Shown piece by piece: positions 17,656-25,871 of a stretch of DNA of 61,732 bases (position 1 is the stretch's first letter; each line of letters starts with the position of its first letter). This DNA comes from Bacteroidales bacterium (GTDB taxonomy: Bacteria > Bacteroidota > Bacteroidia > Bacteroidales > FEN-979), in the NCBI GenBank assembly GCA_023229525.1, contig JALNZC010000024.1:1-61732 (forward strand), read 5' to 3'. The notes under the pieces were generated by a model that saw only the letters and a program-made list of their open reading frames with translations, did no database searches and was not told the origin of the DNA. The translations under genes and the position numbers were made by a program.

Positions 17656-17662
17656 TCCTCCC
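17656..17662 (-). promoter_or_regulatory. Strong Shine-Dalgarno for the response regulator
   Basis: On the minus strand this reads GGGAGGA, 7 nt before the ATG at 17649. It decides the start and is unusual in a genome where most genes lack such sites. Confidence 0.7.
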
Positions 17663-17689
17663 TTAAGGAATTGAATTTGCGTTGTTGAA

Positions 17690-19615
17690 TTATTCCGTCG
17701 TTCCATTGTTCAAAACAGGCTCATGTTCATGCTTGAAACTTTCCGGAACCAACGGTAGACTGATTTCGAACCGGCTCCCTTTTCCAAGCTCACTTGAAAT
17801 GTGAACTTCACCGTGGTGCGCAAGAGCAATTGCCTTCACATAACTAAGTCCCAATCCGAAACCTTTTATATTATGTATATTCCCGGAAGTCAGTCTGAAA
17901 AATTTATCAAAGACCTTACGCTGCGTTTCAGCACTCATACCCATACCCTTATCCTGCACACCAAAATAATATTTCCCTGATCGGTTAAATGAAAAGACAT
18001 CAATCTCCGGTTTTGAAAGGGAATATTTATTCGAATTATCAAGCAGGTTGAGTAAAACATTACGCATATGATCCTCATCAATTTCCACAAACGGATTATC
18101 TGCATGAAGTAAGGTTGTTATAACCCCATCCCGTTTTTCAATCTGTAGCCGGAAGTGTTCTACTGATTTTTCAATCAGATAATTCATGTCAACGACGCGT
18201 GGTCGAAGATGGAAGTCATGACTGTCAAGCATGGCCATCTGTAAAACCTGTTCAACTCTCGCGTTCATCCGGTTATTCTCCTCTTTGATAATCCTCGTAT
18301 AATTTTTTATCGTCGCAGGTTCTCCAATTACCTTAGGATTATTAATGGAATCAGCAGCAATTGATATTGTAGCAATTGGTGTCTTGAATTCGTGCGTCAT
18401 ATTATTTATAAAATCAGTCTTGATATCAGAAATTTTCTTTTGCCTGATCATGACGACAATGCTTGCTCCTGAAGTAACAATAATAATAATTGTAAACAGG
18501 ATCGATCCGAAAAGCAGAAGTGACAAAGATTTTAAAACATGTGTCTTTTGGTTGGGGAAAAAGACAAGCAGCAGGTCAGGTTTTTGAAACAAGTCATTGG
18601 GAAAAAGTGAAACCCTGTGTTCTGTGGATTGATACTCTTTTTTAAATCCATTTGAACGGATTGGTACCGGATTGCTATCGTTCGAAGGGGAGAAAACTGC
18701 GAATTCAAAGGGCAGCTCTATTCCTTTATCAGCTAAGGCTTTAGTGAGGGTCGCCTGGAGATTTTTTTTATTGATTCGTTGTTGTATAGGAGTAGGTTTT
18801 GTTTCCAGTTCAATGGCCATTTTTTTTATTACATCCTGGATTTTCCTTGCTTTATTATCCAGTTTCTGAATACTGTTTTCCTTAATATCTTTCTTTCGTC
18901 CCATATTAGGGGGATGAGGATATACAATCCGGGGATCCATCATTTGAGGCATGTGAAACCGGAAGAAACGAGGACCCAGCGGATCGGGGTTTTCCACAAA
19001 TAATTCTCCTTCAAGGTTGGCAATCTGAACATCCTCGGGAATGTCCTCCCGAAGCCGGAAAAATGCACTTTCCGATTCAAACATAGAATCTATCAGGGCC
19101 AGTTGATCATTCCATTTGAAATTAAACTCATTCAAAGCCGTTCCGGGTGTTTCCTGAAAAAAGCGCTCGATCTTCAATGAAATACTGTCGGTATTTTCCT
19201 GTATCGGTACTACATTGTAATGATATGCGTAATGAACAACTCCCGGAGATGGTGGTGGTGGAGGTGGGGGTGGTGGGGATTGATTGCCCGGACATGTCTT
19301 TTTTATACAAGGTTGTAATTCATTCGAAGCAAGCAATGAATCCAGTCTGTCTTTAATGATTTGGGTGGTATCTTTTGTAAATGCCTGAACGATTGACATT
19401 ATGCTGTCCCCTTCAAAATTCCTACTGATGAAATACATATTTTCCCTCGTTTCCATTTTGTTCACAGCACTACCTAATGCATCATTGACGCCACGGTCAA
19501 ACTGCGATTCTTTTACGCGCATGGCATTTTGAATCCAGAAGAATTGGACAATGATGATACCCACTAATGAAACACAAATACCTGCAATGAGAAAATAGAG
19601 AAGCTTTTTATTCAT
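17690..19615 (-). CDS. Membrane sensor histidine kinase (RprX-like)
   Basis: This 641-residue kinase has an N-terminal membrane segment (about 5-30) and a periplasmic sensor domain of roughly 340 residues. A second membrane helix (about 370-395) precedes the HisKA domain (H in MTHEFKTP) and the ATPase domain (GMGMS, GFGLGLSY). The sensor domain contains a run of nine prolines near residues 113-121, followed by a short second Pro segment. It is transcribed with the response regulator downstream and diverges from a secreted protein gene. The sensed signal is unknown. The stop codon lies 40 bp before the regulator start. Confidence 0.92.
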   Translation of the reverse strand: MNKKLLYFLIAGICVSLVGIIIVQFFWIQNAMRVKESQFDRGVNDALGSAVNKMETRENMYFISRNFEGDSIMSIVQAFTKDTTQIIKDRLDSLLASNELQPCIKKTCPGNQSPPPPPPPPPSPGVVHYAYHYNVVPIQENTDSISLKIERFFQETPGTALNEFNFKWNDQLALIDSMFESESAFFRLREDIPEDVQIANLEGELFVENPDPLGPRFFRFHMPQMMDPRIVYPHPPNMGRKKDIKENSIQKLDNKARKIQDVIKKMAIELETKPTPIQQRINKKNLQATLTKALADKGIELPFEFAVFSPSNDSNPVPIRSNGFKKEYQSTEHRVSLFPNDLFQKPDLLLVFFPNQKTHVLKSLSLLLFGSILFTIIIIVTSGASIVVMIRQKKISDIKTDFINNMTHEFKTPIATISIAADSINNPKVIGEPATIKNYTRIIKEENNRMNARVEQVLQMAMLDSHDFHLRPRVVDMNYLIEKSVEHFRLQIEKRDGVITTLLHADNPFVEIDEDHMRNVLLNLLDNSNKYSLSKPEIDVFSFNRSGKYYFGVQDKGMGMSAETQRKVFDKFFRLTSGNIHNIKGFGLGLSYVKAIALAHHGEVHISSELGKGSRFEISLPLVPESFKHEHEPVLNNGTTE

Positions 19616-19713
19616 GGTACAAAAATATTGAAAGAAAAGGGACCCAATACAAGATTAACGTATTGTTAACCATTTTTAACGTTTCATTAACAATTTCAGT
19701 AACTTACTGCAAG

Positions 19714-19721
19714 TAGTTTTG
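19714..19721 (+). promoter_or_regulatory. Possible -7 box for the 19751 gene
   Basis: TAGTTTTG matches TAnnTTTG and lies 29 bp before the ATG at 19751. No matching -33 TTTG is seen at the usual distance. The gene also has an AGGAGG sequence at 19741-19746, four bases before its start. Confidence 0.4.
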
Positions 19722-19750
19722 TCATATTAACTAAAAACCCAGGAGGCCCT

Positions 19751-20530
19751 ATGAAATTTTTATCAGTATTAAGATCATTCAGATTGGTTTCAGGATTGAC
19801 TGTATTTCTGACCATCTTCATTCTGCGACCGGTTTTTTCGCAGGAAACTGCAAAAAATGAGTCTAAATCAACTATTAAACTGAAAATAGTGAATGAGAAG
19901 AATGGGAAAACCACTGTTTTCGATACCACATTCAATTCGACTGTTCCTATCGATCAGAATGAAATTAATGCGATAGTTAAGGACATGGATATTGACATGA
20001 AGGAACTTGCGGAAGATATGAAAGAGCTGCGTGTTAATATGGATATTGAAATGCCGGATTCACTCGTCCCTGATTCGGTGCATAAATTAATCGACAAAGT
20101 GATCACCATGGGATTGGGGAAAAAATGCAGGGAAATGAAAATGAAGCTGGGAACATGTGGCCATTTTGATCAGTTTGAGTTTCCATGTATGCCTGAATGT
20201 CCGATGCCGCCTGAAGAATTGGAAGACCTTGGATGGAATGAATGGACACCTGGCCCCGACCCGCAAGTCAGACGTTATTTCAACCGCCGGGAATCCTTAT
20301 CGGATATGATTGGTGATATACCTCTTGATAAGGTCAAAAGTTATTCCATTAAGGACAGGAAAGGCGGAAAACGGATCATCATAGATATTGATGATTTTCC
20401 CATGTTTGAAAAGCAGGATAAGATTTTTTATATGGGGAAACCAAATTCCGGAGCAAGGTACCGTCATTTCCAAAAAACTCCGAAAGACGTTCGCGTGATC
20501 ATTAAGACCGATAAAGATAATCCGGAATAA
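19751..20530 (+). CDS. Exported protein of unknown function
   Basis: This 259-residue protein has an N-terminal hydrophobic segment with a likely signal cleavage after residue ~31 (VFSQ). The mature part is rich in Asp, Glu, Lys and Met, with several Cys in a short central stretch (CxxxMKMKLGTCG, CMPECP). I do not recognise a family. Its position, divergent from the kinase/regulator pair, makes it a candidate target of, or input to, that system, as is common for such pairs; this is inference only. The start is supported by a strong AGGAGG four bases upstream. Confidence 0.7.
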   Translation: MKFLSVLRSFRLVSGLTVFLTIFILRPVFSQETAKNESKSTIKLKIVNEKNGKTTVFDTTFNSTVPIDQNEINAIVKDMDIDMKELAEDMKELRVNMDIEMPDSLVPDSVHKLIDKVITMGLGKKCREMKMKLGTCGHFDQFEFPCMPECPMPPEELEDLGWNEWTPGPDPQVRRYFNRRESLSDMIGDIPLDKVKSYSIKDRKGGKRIIIDIDDFPMFEKQDKIFYMGKPNSGARYRHFQKTPKDVRVIIKTDKDNPE

Positions 20531-20551
20531 CCTGAATAACCTGAATAACCT
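20525..20551. repeat. Three perfect 9-bp direct repeats
   Basis: The unit gaataacct occurs three times head to tail, starting in the last codons of the exported protein gene and running past its stop codon. It probably arose by slippage. Confidence 0.8.
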
Positions 20552-20650
20552 TTAATGCAGGAGCCTTCATTAATACCGATTGAGATACCCATGAAAATCT
20601 GAATATTTTCCGTTCTTTATACATACATGTGTTAGTAAATTTGCGCAAAG

Positions 20651-20681
20651 CTGCCGTCAACATGAAACGGCAGTTTTTTTT
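20651..20681 (+). terminator. Rho-independent terminator
   Basis: CTGCCGT (20651-20657) pairs with ACGGCAG (20667-20673), followed by eight T residues. It terminates plus-strand transcription from the exported protein gene. Confidence 0.85.
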
Positions 20682-20682
20682 A

Positions 20683-20713
20683 TAAAAAAAAGGCTGTCCT
20701 TCAGGGACAGCCT
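20683..20713 (-). terminator. Rho-independent terminator of operon 3
   Basis: AGGCTGTCC (20691-20699) pairs with GGACAGCCT (20705-20713). On the minus strand the hairpin is followed by a run of T (20684-20690). It lies 20 bp after the hydrogenase stop codon. Confidence 0.9.
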
Positions 20714-20732
20714 CACAAGTGTAGCAGAATAG

Positions 20733-22538
20733 CTAGTACCTCTTACGAGGTGTATAGTGAGTATGGAGTAGTTCATGGGATTTATGTCCCAGTGGTTTTT
20801 CAAGAAAATCTTTATAGATTGCAGTGATTTCAGGGTTTTCATGAGATTTACGGATCGGCATTCCCATATCTTCTTCGTAAATGGCTGATTTCCGTTTTGA
20901 TCGAATGTCGCGGTTCGTGGGGATCGGTTGTCCGCCACCACCCAGGCATCCGCCGGGGCACGCCATGATTTCGATAAAATGGTAATTGGCTTTTCCATCT
21001 CTCACATTCTGCATCACTGTTTTCGCATGAGCGAGACCGTTTGCAACCGCACATTTCAACTCGACCCCTTCCAGAAAACGCCATTCAGGTTTAACCTTTT
21101 CAATAAGAATGGTAGCTTCACGCACTTCGCCTTCAGTTCCACGTACCGGTGTGATATTAAGCCCGTCGAATGGAACTTCGCGACCGGTGACAACCTCATA
21201 TACAGTACGTAAGGCTGCTTCCATAACACCACCGGTAGAACCGAAGATCACGGCGGCACCAGTGGATGTACCCATGAAACTATCGAAATGCTCTTCGGGC
21301 AGTGCCTCAAATTCCAGGCCGACCTGTTTAATCATGATTCCAAGTTCGCGGGTTGTCAGTACATAATCCACATCTTTGTAACCACTGGAGCGCATTTCCG
21401 GACGGTTGGCTTCAAACTTCTTCGCCGTACATGGCATGATCGATACAGAAACAATGTTTTTTGGATCGAGCTTGCGTTTCAGGGCATAAAAAGTTTTTGT
21501 AAGAGCGCCGAACATCTGTTGTGGTGATTTGCAGGTAGAGAGGTTGGGAAGGTATTCCGGGAAAGTATGTTCAATAAATTTGATCCAGCCAGGAGAGCAG
21601 GAAGTAGCCATCGGAAGGGCAGTTTTCGGATCTTTATCTACCAGCGCTTTTTTGAGACGGCTAAGCAGTTCATGGCCTTCCTCAATGATGGTAAGATCGG
21701 CAGTGAAGTCGGTGTCCAGAACAGAGTCAAAACCGAGACGTCTGAGTGCGGCAACCATTTTTCCGGTCACAATTTTTCCTGGCGCCATACCCAATGCTTC
21801 ACCGAGGGCAATACGGACAGCAGGAGCGGTTTGTACCACAACATGCTTTGTAGGATCATAAATGGCGTCCCAAACCTGGTCAATATAATTCCGTTCGATC
21901 AGAGCGCCGGTCGGACAACGATTAACACATTGTCCGCAATTTGTACAAACAACTTCAAACAGCGGGTTCTCAAAAAATGTTGAGATTTTCATCTTGTCGC
22001 CCCTGTAAGCAACGCCCAATGCGCTCACGCTTTGCAATTCTTCGCAAGTGCGCACGCAGCGCTGGCAGCGGATACAACGACTGTCATCTTTAATGATAGC
22101 CGTGTTGAACCTGTCGATGGTATATTTTTTATCGGGTACCAGGTCGAGAAACATATGGTCGCCGGTAAGCATCTGGGACGCCAGTGTCTGAAGTTCACAA
22201 TTTTTGTTCTTATAGCACTTGGTACAATCAGCATTGTGTTCGGAGAGAAGTAGTTCGACAATGTGTTTACGCGCCAATCGAACCTTCATGCTGTTGGTAT
22301 GGATCACCATGCCTTCAGTAGCCGGGGTAGCGCATGATGCAGGAAGATTTTTCACATTTTCCTGTTCCACGACACAAACACGGCAGTTACCCGCAACGCA
22401 GAGGTCTTCATGATAGCAAAGGGTGGGAACATGAATGTTCAGGCTGCGTGCGGCTTCGAGTATCGTTTTTCCTTCTTCAACCGAAATGTTGATGCCGTCA
22501 ATTGTCAGATTAATTTGCTTTGTCATATCTTGGTTCAC
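20733..22538 (-). CDS. hydA: [FeFe]-hydrogenase catalytic subunit with TSCSPGW motif, operon 3
   Basis: This 601-residue protein has the full modular set: [2Fe-2S] (C41, C52, C55, C69), His-Cys cluster (H101, C105, C108, C114), two [4Fe-4S] motifs (about 155-208), H-cluster domain and C-terminal tail ending HTHYTPRKRY. The first H-cluster signature reads TSCSPGW (312-318). The residue before Pro, which in clostridial CpI (Cys300) holds the cubane, is Ser315. The other ligands are in place: C370 in MPCTAKK, and C527 and C531. The fused hydrogenase at 25872-29180 shares this variant and is its closest relative in the window. It is transcribed last in operon 3, after NuoE- and NuoF-like subunits. 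Confidence 0.92.
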   Translation of the reverse strand: MNQDMTKQINLTIDGINISVEEGKTILEAARSLNIHVPTLCYHEDLCVAGNCRVCVVEQENVKNLPASCATPATEGMVIHTNSMKVRLARKHIVELLLSEHNADCTKCYKNKNCELQTLASQMLTGDHMFLDLVPDKKYTIDRFNTAIIKDDSRCIRCQRCVRTCEELQSVSALGVAYRGDKMKISTFFENPLFEVVCTNCGQCVNRCPTGALIERNYIDQVWDAIYDPTKHVVVQTAPAVRIALGEALGMAPGKIVTGKMVAALRRLGFDSVLDTDFTADLTIIEEGHELLSRLKKALVDKDPKTALPMATSCSPGWIKFIEHTFPEYLPNLSTCKSPQQMFGALTKTFYALKRKLDPKNIVSVSIMPCTAKKFEANRPEMRSSGYKDVDYVLTTRELGIMIKQVGLEFEALPEEHFDSFMGTSTGAAVIFGSTGGVMEAALRTVYEVVTGREVPFDGLNITPVRGTEGEVREATILIEKVKPEWRFLEGVELKCAVANGLAHAKTVMQNVRDGKANYHFIEIMACPGGCLGGGGQPIPTNRDIRSKRKSAIYEEDMGMPIRKSHENPEITAIYKDFLEKPLGHKSHELLHTHYTPRKRY

Positions 22539-22559
22539 TGTTTTCTAGTTAATACTGGT

Positions 22560-23726
22560 TTAGTAGATCATCTCTTCTTTGAAATTATTCACGATTGATG
22601 AAAATGAGTTAGCAACCGATTGGCCCAAACCACATTTTGCCGTAATTTTCATACTCTCGCTAAGTTTCATGAGCTGATCGAGGTAAACGGATTTTTTATC
22701 ACCTTTCTTGACTGCAACAATCCCCTTGCGGAGTTGCTGACAACCTACCCGGCAGGGCGTGCATTGACCGCAGGACTCTTCTTCAAAGAATTCCAGGTAG
22801 TTGTGGAGTACGTTGTACATGGAACGGGAACTATTGAAAAGCATCATGGAGCCTCCTGTGGGAACGCCTTCAAAACCGATCACTGTATCCTTGAATTTTT
22901 TACGGGGAACGCAGAAACCCGAAGCGCCTCCAACCTGAACAGCCTTTGTATCGCCATCACCGAACTCATCAACGAATCGTTCGAGGGGCATGCCGAGCTC
23001 CAGTTCATAAATGCCGGGGATGGGGGTGTCGCCTGAAACAGAAAACACTTTGGACCCACGGGAGTCGGTGGTACCAAGTTTCTTATATTGATCAGGCCCC
23101 AACCTCATAATCATCAATACATTAACAAATGTTTCCACGTTATTGATGACGGTTGGTTTACCAAGGTATCCGGATGTTGTAGGATAAGGTGGTTTATTTC
23201 TTGGTTCACCACGGTCACCTTCCATTGATTCGAACAGGGCACTCTCTTCACCACATATATATGCTCCACTGCCAAGGCGGATTTCAATGGAGAAATCGTG
23301 ACCAAGTTGTTTTGAAAATTCATGATACTGATCAAGTTCTTTCAGGAGATCAGGCAAAAGAAATTTATATTCACCACGCAGATATAAAAATCCTTTTTTT
23401 GCCCCAATTACTTTCCCACAAATAGCCATCCCTGAAAATACCTTACGCGGAACACGGGTGAGTATTTCCTTATCTTTGAATGTGCCGGGTTCGCCTTCAT
23501 CAGCGTTGCACACTACATATTTTTCATTTCCCGGTGTTTCTGCGGTAAATTTCCATTTCATACCAGTAGGGAATCCTGCACCACCTCTGCCCCGTAAACC
23601 TGAATCCAGAAGATCTTTTAATATTTCCTCATTGGAACGAATCAGGGTGTCGGCAAGCACCTTATATTTAACATTGGAATATTCGCCGAAAATTAGATCT
23701 ACTCTTTTTAACTTCGCATCTGACAT
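22560..23726 (-). CDS. hydB: NuoF-like flavoprotein subunit lacking C-terminal ferredoxins, operon 3
   Basis: This 388-residue subunit consists of the NuoF core alone. RGRGGAGFPTG forms the nucleotide loop and CGQCTPCRVG the [4Fe-4S] site, with a further Cys in KCGLGQS. It lacks both the N-terminal thioredoxin-like domain and the two C-terminal ferredoxin motifs that its operon 1 and 2 counterparts have or obtain from a neighbour. The simpler wiring suggests a different electron route, perhaps without a ferredoxin branch. It should bind FMN and NAD(P)H. It sits between the NuoE-like and hydrogenase genes. Confidence 0.93.
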   Translation of the reverse strand: MSDAKLKRVDLIFGEYSNVKYKVLADTLIRSNEEILKDLLDSGLRGRGGAGFPTGMKWKFTAETPGNEKYVVCNADEGEPGTFKDKEILTRVPRKVFSGMAICGKVIGAKKGFLYLRGEYKFLLPDLLKELDQYHEFSKQLGHDFSIEIRLGSGAYICGEESALFESMEGDRGEPRNKPPYPTTSGYLGKPTVINNVETFVNVLMIMRLGPDQYKKLGTTDSRGSKVFSVSGDTPIPGIYELELGMPLERFVDEFGDGDTKAVQVGGASGFCVPRKKFKDTVIGFEGVPTGGSMMLFNSSRSMYNVLHNYLEFFEEESCGQCTPCRVGCQQLRKGIVAVKKGDKKSVYLDQLMKLSESMKITAKCGLGQSVANSFSSIVNNFKEEMIY

Positions 23727-23749
23727 GATGTTATCTCCTTATTGTTTAA

Positions 23750-24214
23750 TTATTTATGCATATATTCGCTGATAATATCATGGATTCTCTCCAGGGTTAG
23801 ACCTGAAAAAGGTTTCTCATTGATAAGCATTGCAGGTCCCTCATGACACCATCCAAGGCAGTTAGTTTCTAGCAGGGTAAATTTTTTGTTGGGTGTTGTT
23901 TCACCAACTTTAATCTTTAACATATCTTCCAGTGTTTGGATGATTAGTTTCTTCCCGTGCATGTCGCAAGTAATGGTTTTACAAACCCGGATGACATATT
24001 TGCCGCGGGGTTCAGTGTCAAGAAAAGAGTAAAAAGTGGCCGTGCCGAAAACCTGAGCTGCAGAAAGGTCAAGTTCTTTTGCAATTTCAGTCATGTCCTG
24101 ATCGGAAAGGTAGTTTTTTTGTTGGACAACTTCTTGGAGAATTGGCATCAGGCTGGTACGTTCCCGGCCATATTTTTCAACCAAATCTTGAATTAAATAA
24201 TCGCTTGTCGCCAT
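23750..24214 (-). CDS. hydC: NuoE-like [2Fe-2S] subunit, operon 3
   Basis: This 154-residue thioredoxin-fold ferredoxin carries four [2Fe-2S] ligands (C78, C83, C119, C123) in CX4C and CLGWC motifs, and the family stretch FGTATFYSF. It is the first gene of operon 3. Its promoter region contains a TAATTTTG box and a perfect CRP-type palindrome. It should relay electrons between the NuoF-like subunit and the TSCSP-type hydrogenase. Confidence 0.93.
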   Translation of the reverse strand: MATSDYLIQDLVEKYGRERTSLMPILQEVVQQKNYLSDQDMTEIAKELDLSAAQVFGTATFYSFLDTEPRGKYVIRVCKTITCDMHGKKLIIQTLEDMLKIKVGETTPNKKFTLLETNCLGWCHEGPAMLINEKPFSGLTLERIHDIISEYMHK

Positions 24215-24276
24215 TTTTAATTTAGTTTAAATTATTGGTTTTAAGGTTATAAATAATGACTTTGAAATGGAGGTGG

Positions 24277-24284
24277 CAAAATTA
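24277..24284 (-). promoter_or_regulatory. Probable -7 box of the operon 3 promoter
   Basis: On the minus strand this reads TAATTTTG, matching TAnnTTTG. The CRP-type dyad begins only 9 bp upstream and so covers the place of the -33 element, unlike the distance seen at operons 1 and 2. Confidence 0.55.
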
Positions 24285-24293
24285 CCATTTCTT

Positions 24294-24311
24294 TTGTTAA
24301 TAAACTAACAA
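24294..24311. promoter_or_regulatory. Perfect-arm CRP/FNR-type palindrome at operon 3
   Basis: TTGTTA-ATAAAC-TAACAA has fully complementary 6-bp arms. It overlaps the expected -33 region of operon 3, so the bound protein would either replace the -33 contact or repress. Confidence 0.65.
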
Positions 24312-24524
24312 TAGAATGTGAAAAGTAGGTTATAACCCCATATTTATAGGTGGTCTAAATAATCTCATATGTACAATCCATTGATTATCCATATTCTCAT
24401 TCCCGGTTTGAACCCCCGTGAACGCATTCCCCGATGCTTGAAATGGGGCTAGCAGGTAAAAAGTCAAATTCCTTTGGGATCGTAGAATCCACGTGTCTTG
24501 CCACGAGTTCTTCAATTAGAACAG

Positions 24525-25247
24525 TTAAGATGGGTATCTCATGAACAACCAGAAAAATCCGATTCCGATTGCGAGTAATCCTCCCAAAATGGAAATCCAG
24601 AATAAAAGTTCATGACGATGATCCCCTTCAAGTTTGGTCGCCAATATACCCAACATAAAAGTATACAGGATCATGGTAATGATTGTTCCCGATCCGAATG
24701 AAGCAAGATACAAGACAGAATCCATCCGGGATGGGAGAGCGAGGGATGGAAGCACAGCGAGTAAATGACTGAAACCAGCAAGTCCGTGAATGATACCTAT
24801 CGTTAAAGCAGTCAATACAGGCTGGCGATAGGACTTCACATGGGAATGTTCATGTGTGTGGGATTCCTCATGAACATGTTTGTGGATGTGAAGTTCGGGA
24901 GGATTGTTCTGATGAATATGAGGATGCGTATGGGTATATTTGTGCATGAAAGACTTTCCCAGCATGATTTGCCTTAGGATAGACCATACTCCAATCAGGA
25001 TCAGCATTAAACCAACAAGCTTTTCACTGTTCCGGGAAATGGCATCAATGGGGATGATCTCCCGGAATAGGATGAAGATGAAACCAATTACAAGCATACC
25101 ACAGGTATGTCCGATTCCCCATGAAAATCCAACAACCCAGGCTTTCTTGCGGAAATCAAGGGAAAAAGGGGTAACTGCGGCAAGATGATCTGGTCCGGTA
25201 ACCACATGAGCCACACTGGCAAAGAAACCGGTTAACACGATTAACAT
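24525..25247 (-). CDS. Nickel/cobalt permease-like membrane protein (UreH/RcnA-like) with His-rich loop
   Basis: This 240-residue protein has about six membrane segments and the conserved stretches TGPDHLAAV (17-25), GIGHTCG (44-50) and a later HGLAGFSH. These place it in the UreH/NicO-related group of metal permeases. Between the third and fourth segments (about 100-137) lies a hydrophilic loop with 13 histidines, a probable metal-binding region. Given the nearby [NiFe]-hydrogenase and hyp genes, nickel import is the likely role. Related RcnA proteins export nickel or cobalt, so direction is not settled. It is a single gene, divergent from the next operon. Confidence 0.8.
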   Translation of the reverse strand: MLIVLTGFFASVAHVVTGPDHLAAVTPFSLDFRKKAWVVGFSWGIGHTCGMLVIGFIFILFREIIPIDAISRNSEKLVGLMLILIGVWSILRQIMLGKSFMHKYTHTHPHIHQNNPPELHIHKHVHEESHTHEHSHVKSYRQPVLTALTIGIIHGLAGFSHLLAVLPSLALPSRMDSVLYLASFGSGTIITMILYTFMLGILATKLEGDHRHELLFWISILGGLLAIGIGFFWLFMRYPS

Positions 25248-25413
25248 AGGAAAAGAAGTGTTTCAAATATTCAACATGCTGTATTTCATTATACAAAGTT
25301 TAATATATGTTTCCGAATAGCAAAAGAATTTTCGGAAAGATAGTCATTCAGATTCTATTTTTTTTCCCTAAATTTACAGGTCAACGTTATGCCGGAACTT
25401 AAATCTCGTAACC

Positions 25414-25869
25414 ATGATTCATCCATCTTACCTTACTCCTGCTTTAACCCGCACGCTCCTCGTGCTGGTTTTATGGCTGATAGCCATTCACTCCATTTGC
25501 TTTGGAATTTCCCTGATTGTATTACCCTGCCGGGTCATAGAATTTTTTGGTTTTTCACTTTCAGAAAAGTTCTTTGCAGTCCAGGGCGGGGTTTTTCATT
25601 TAATTATCAGTTATGCATATATTACTGCCGCACTGAACCCCAAGGGGTCAAAACAGATGATCATTTTATCATGCATAACAAAGTTCTCTGCTACCCTGTT
25701 TCTCTTCGGATATTATCTGTTTGTAAAGCAGATTCCGATGGTGCTGGTTTCCGGAGTCCTTGATTGTTTGATGGGTGTCGTCATACTAATATTATATCTG
25801 ATGTTTATTAATGGGATTCACAAAATAAAGAGTGAATCCGGACTTCCTAATTCTCATAACACTATTTAA
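25414..25869 (+). CDS. Small four-helix membrane protein of unknown function
   Basis: This 151-residue protein has four predicted membrane helices (about 12-37, 49-72, 79-102, 107-133) and a short polar C-terminal tail. I do not recognise a family. It ends two bases before the start of the SDR-hydrogenase fusion gene, so the two are almost certainly translated from one message. The membrane protein may anchor the fusion or serve its pathway. Few charged residues lie within the helices, so a channel or transporter role is not evident. Confidence 0.75.
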   Translation: MIHPSYLTPALTRTLLVLVLWLIAIHSICFGISLIVLPCRVIEFFGFSLSEKFFAVQGGVFHLIISYAYITAALNPKGSKQMIILSCITKFSATLFLFGYYLFVKQIPMVLVSGVLDCLMGVVILILYLMFINGIHKIKSESGLPNSHNTI

Positions 25870-25871
25870 CT

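Larger units (their letters stand above)
24215..24524. other. Intergenic region upstream of operon 3
   Basis: This 310-bp stretch holds the operon 3 promoter box (24277-24284) and a perfect dyad (24294-24311). From about 24312 to 24524 I see no convincing gene, RNA or repeat. A short open frame on the minus strand (24330-24515) has no recognisable content or start signal. Confidence 0.6.

Noticed and set aside
19600..19630. Leaderless transcript for the histidine kinase, from a TATTTTTG box next to its ATG
   Set aside because: The box lacks a -33 partner at the right distance, and short A+T-rich matches of this kind are common.
19640..19700. TTGTTA and TAACAA half-sites between the kinase and the exported protein
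   Set aside because: The half-sites are about 20 bp apart rather than 6, and each lacks a matching partner at the right distance, so they do not form the dyad.
24398..24424. T-arm-like sequence (ggtttgaaccccc) suggesting a tRNA
   Set aside because: The flanking stems do not pair on either strand, and no acceptor, D or anticodon arms can be formed.
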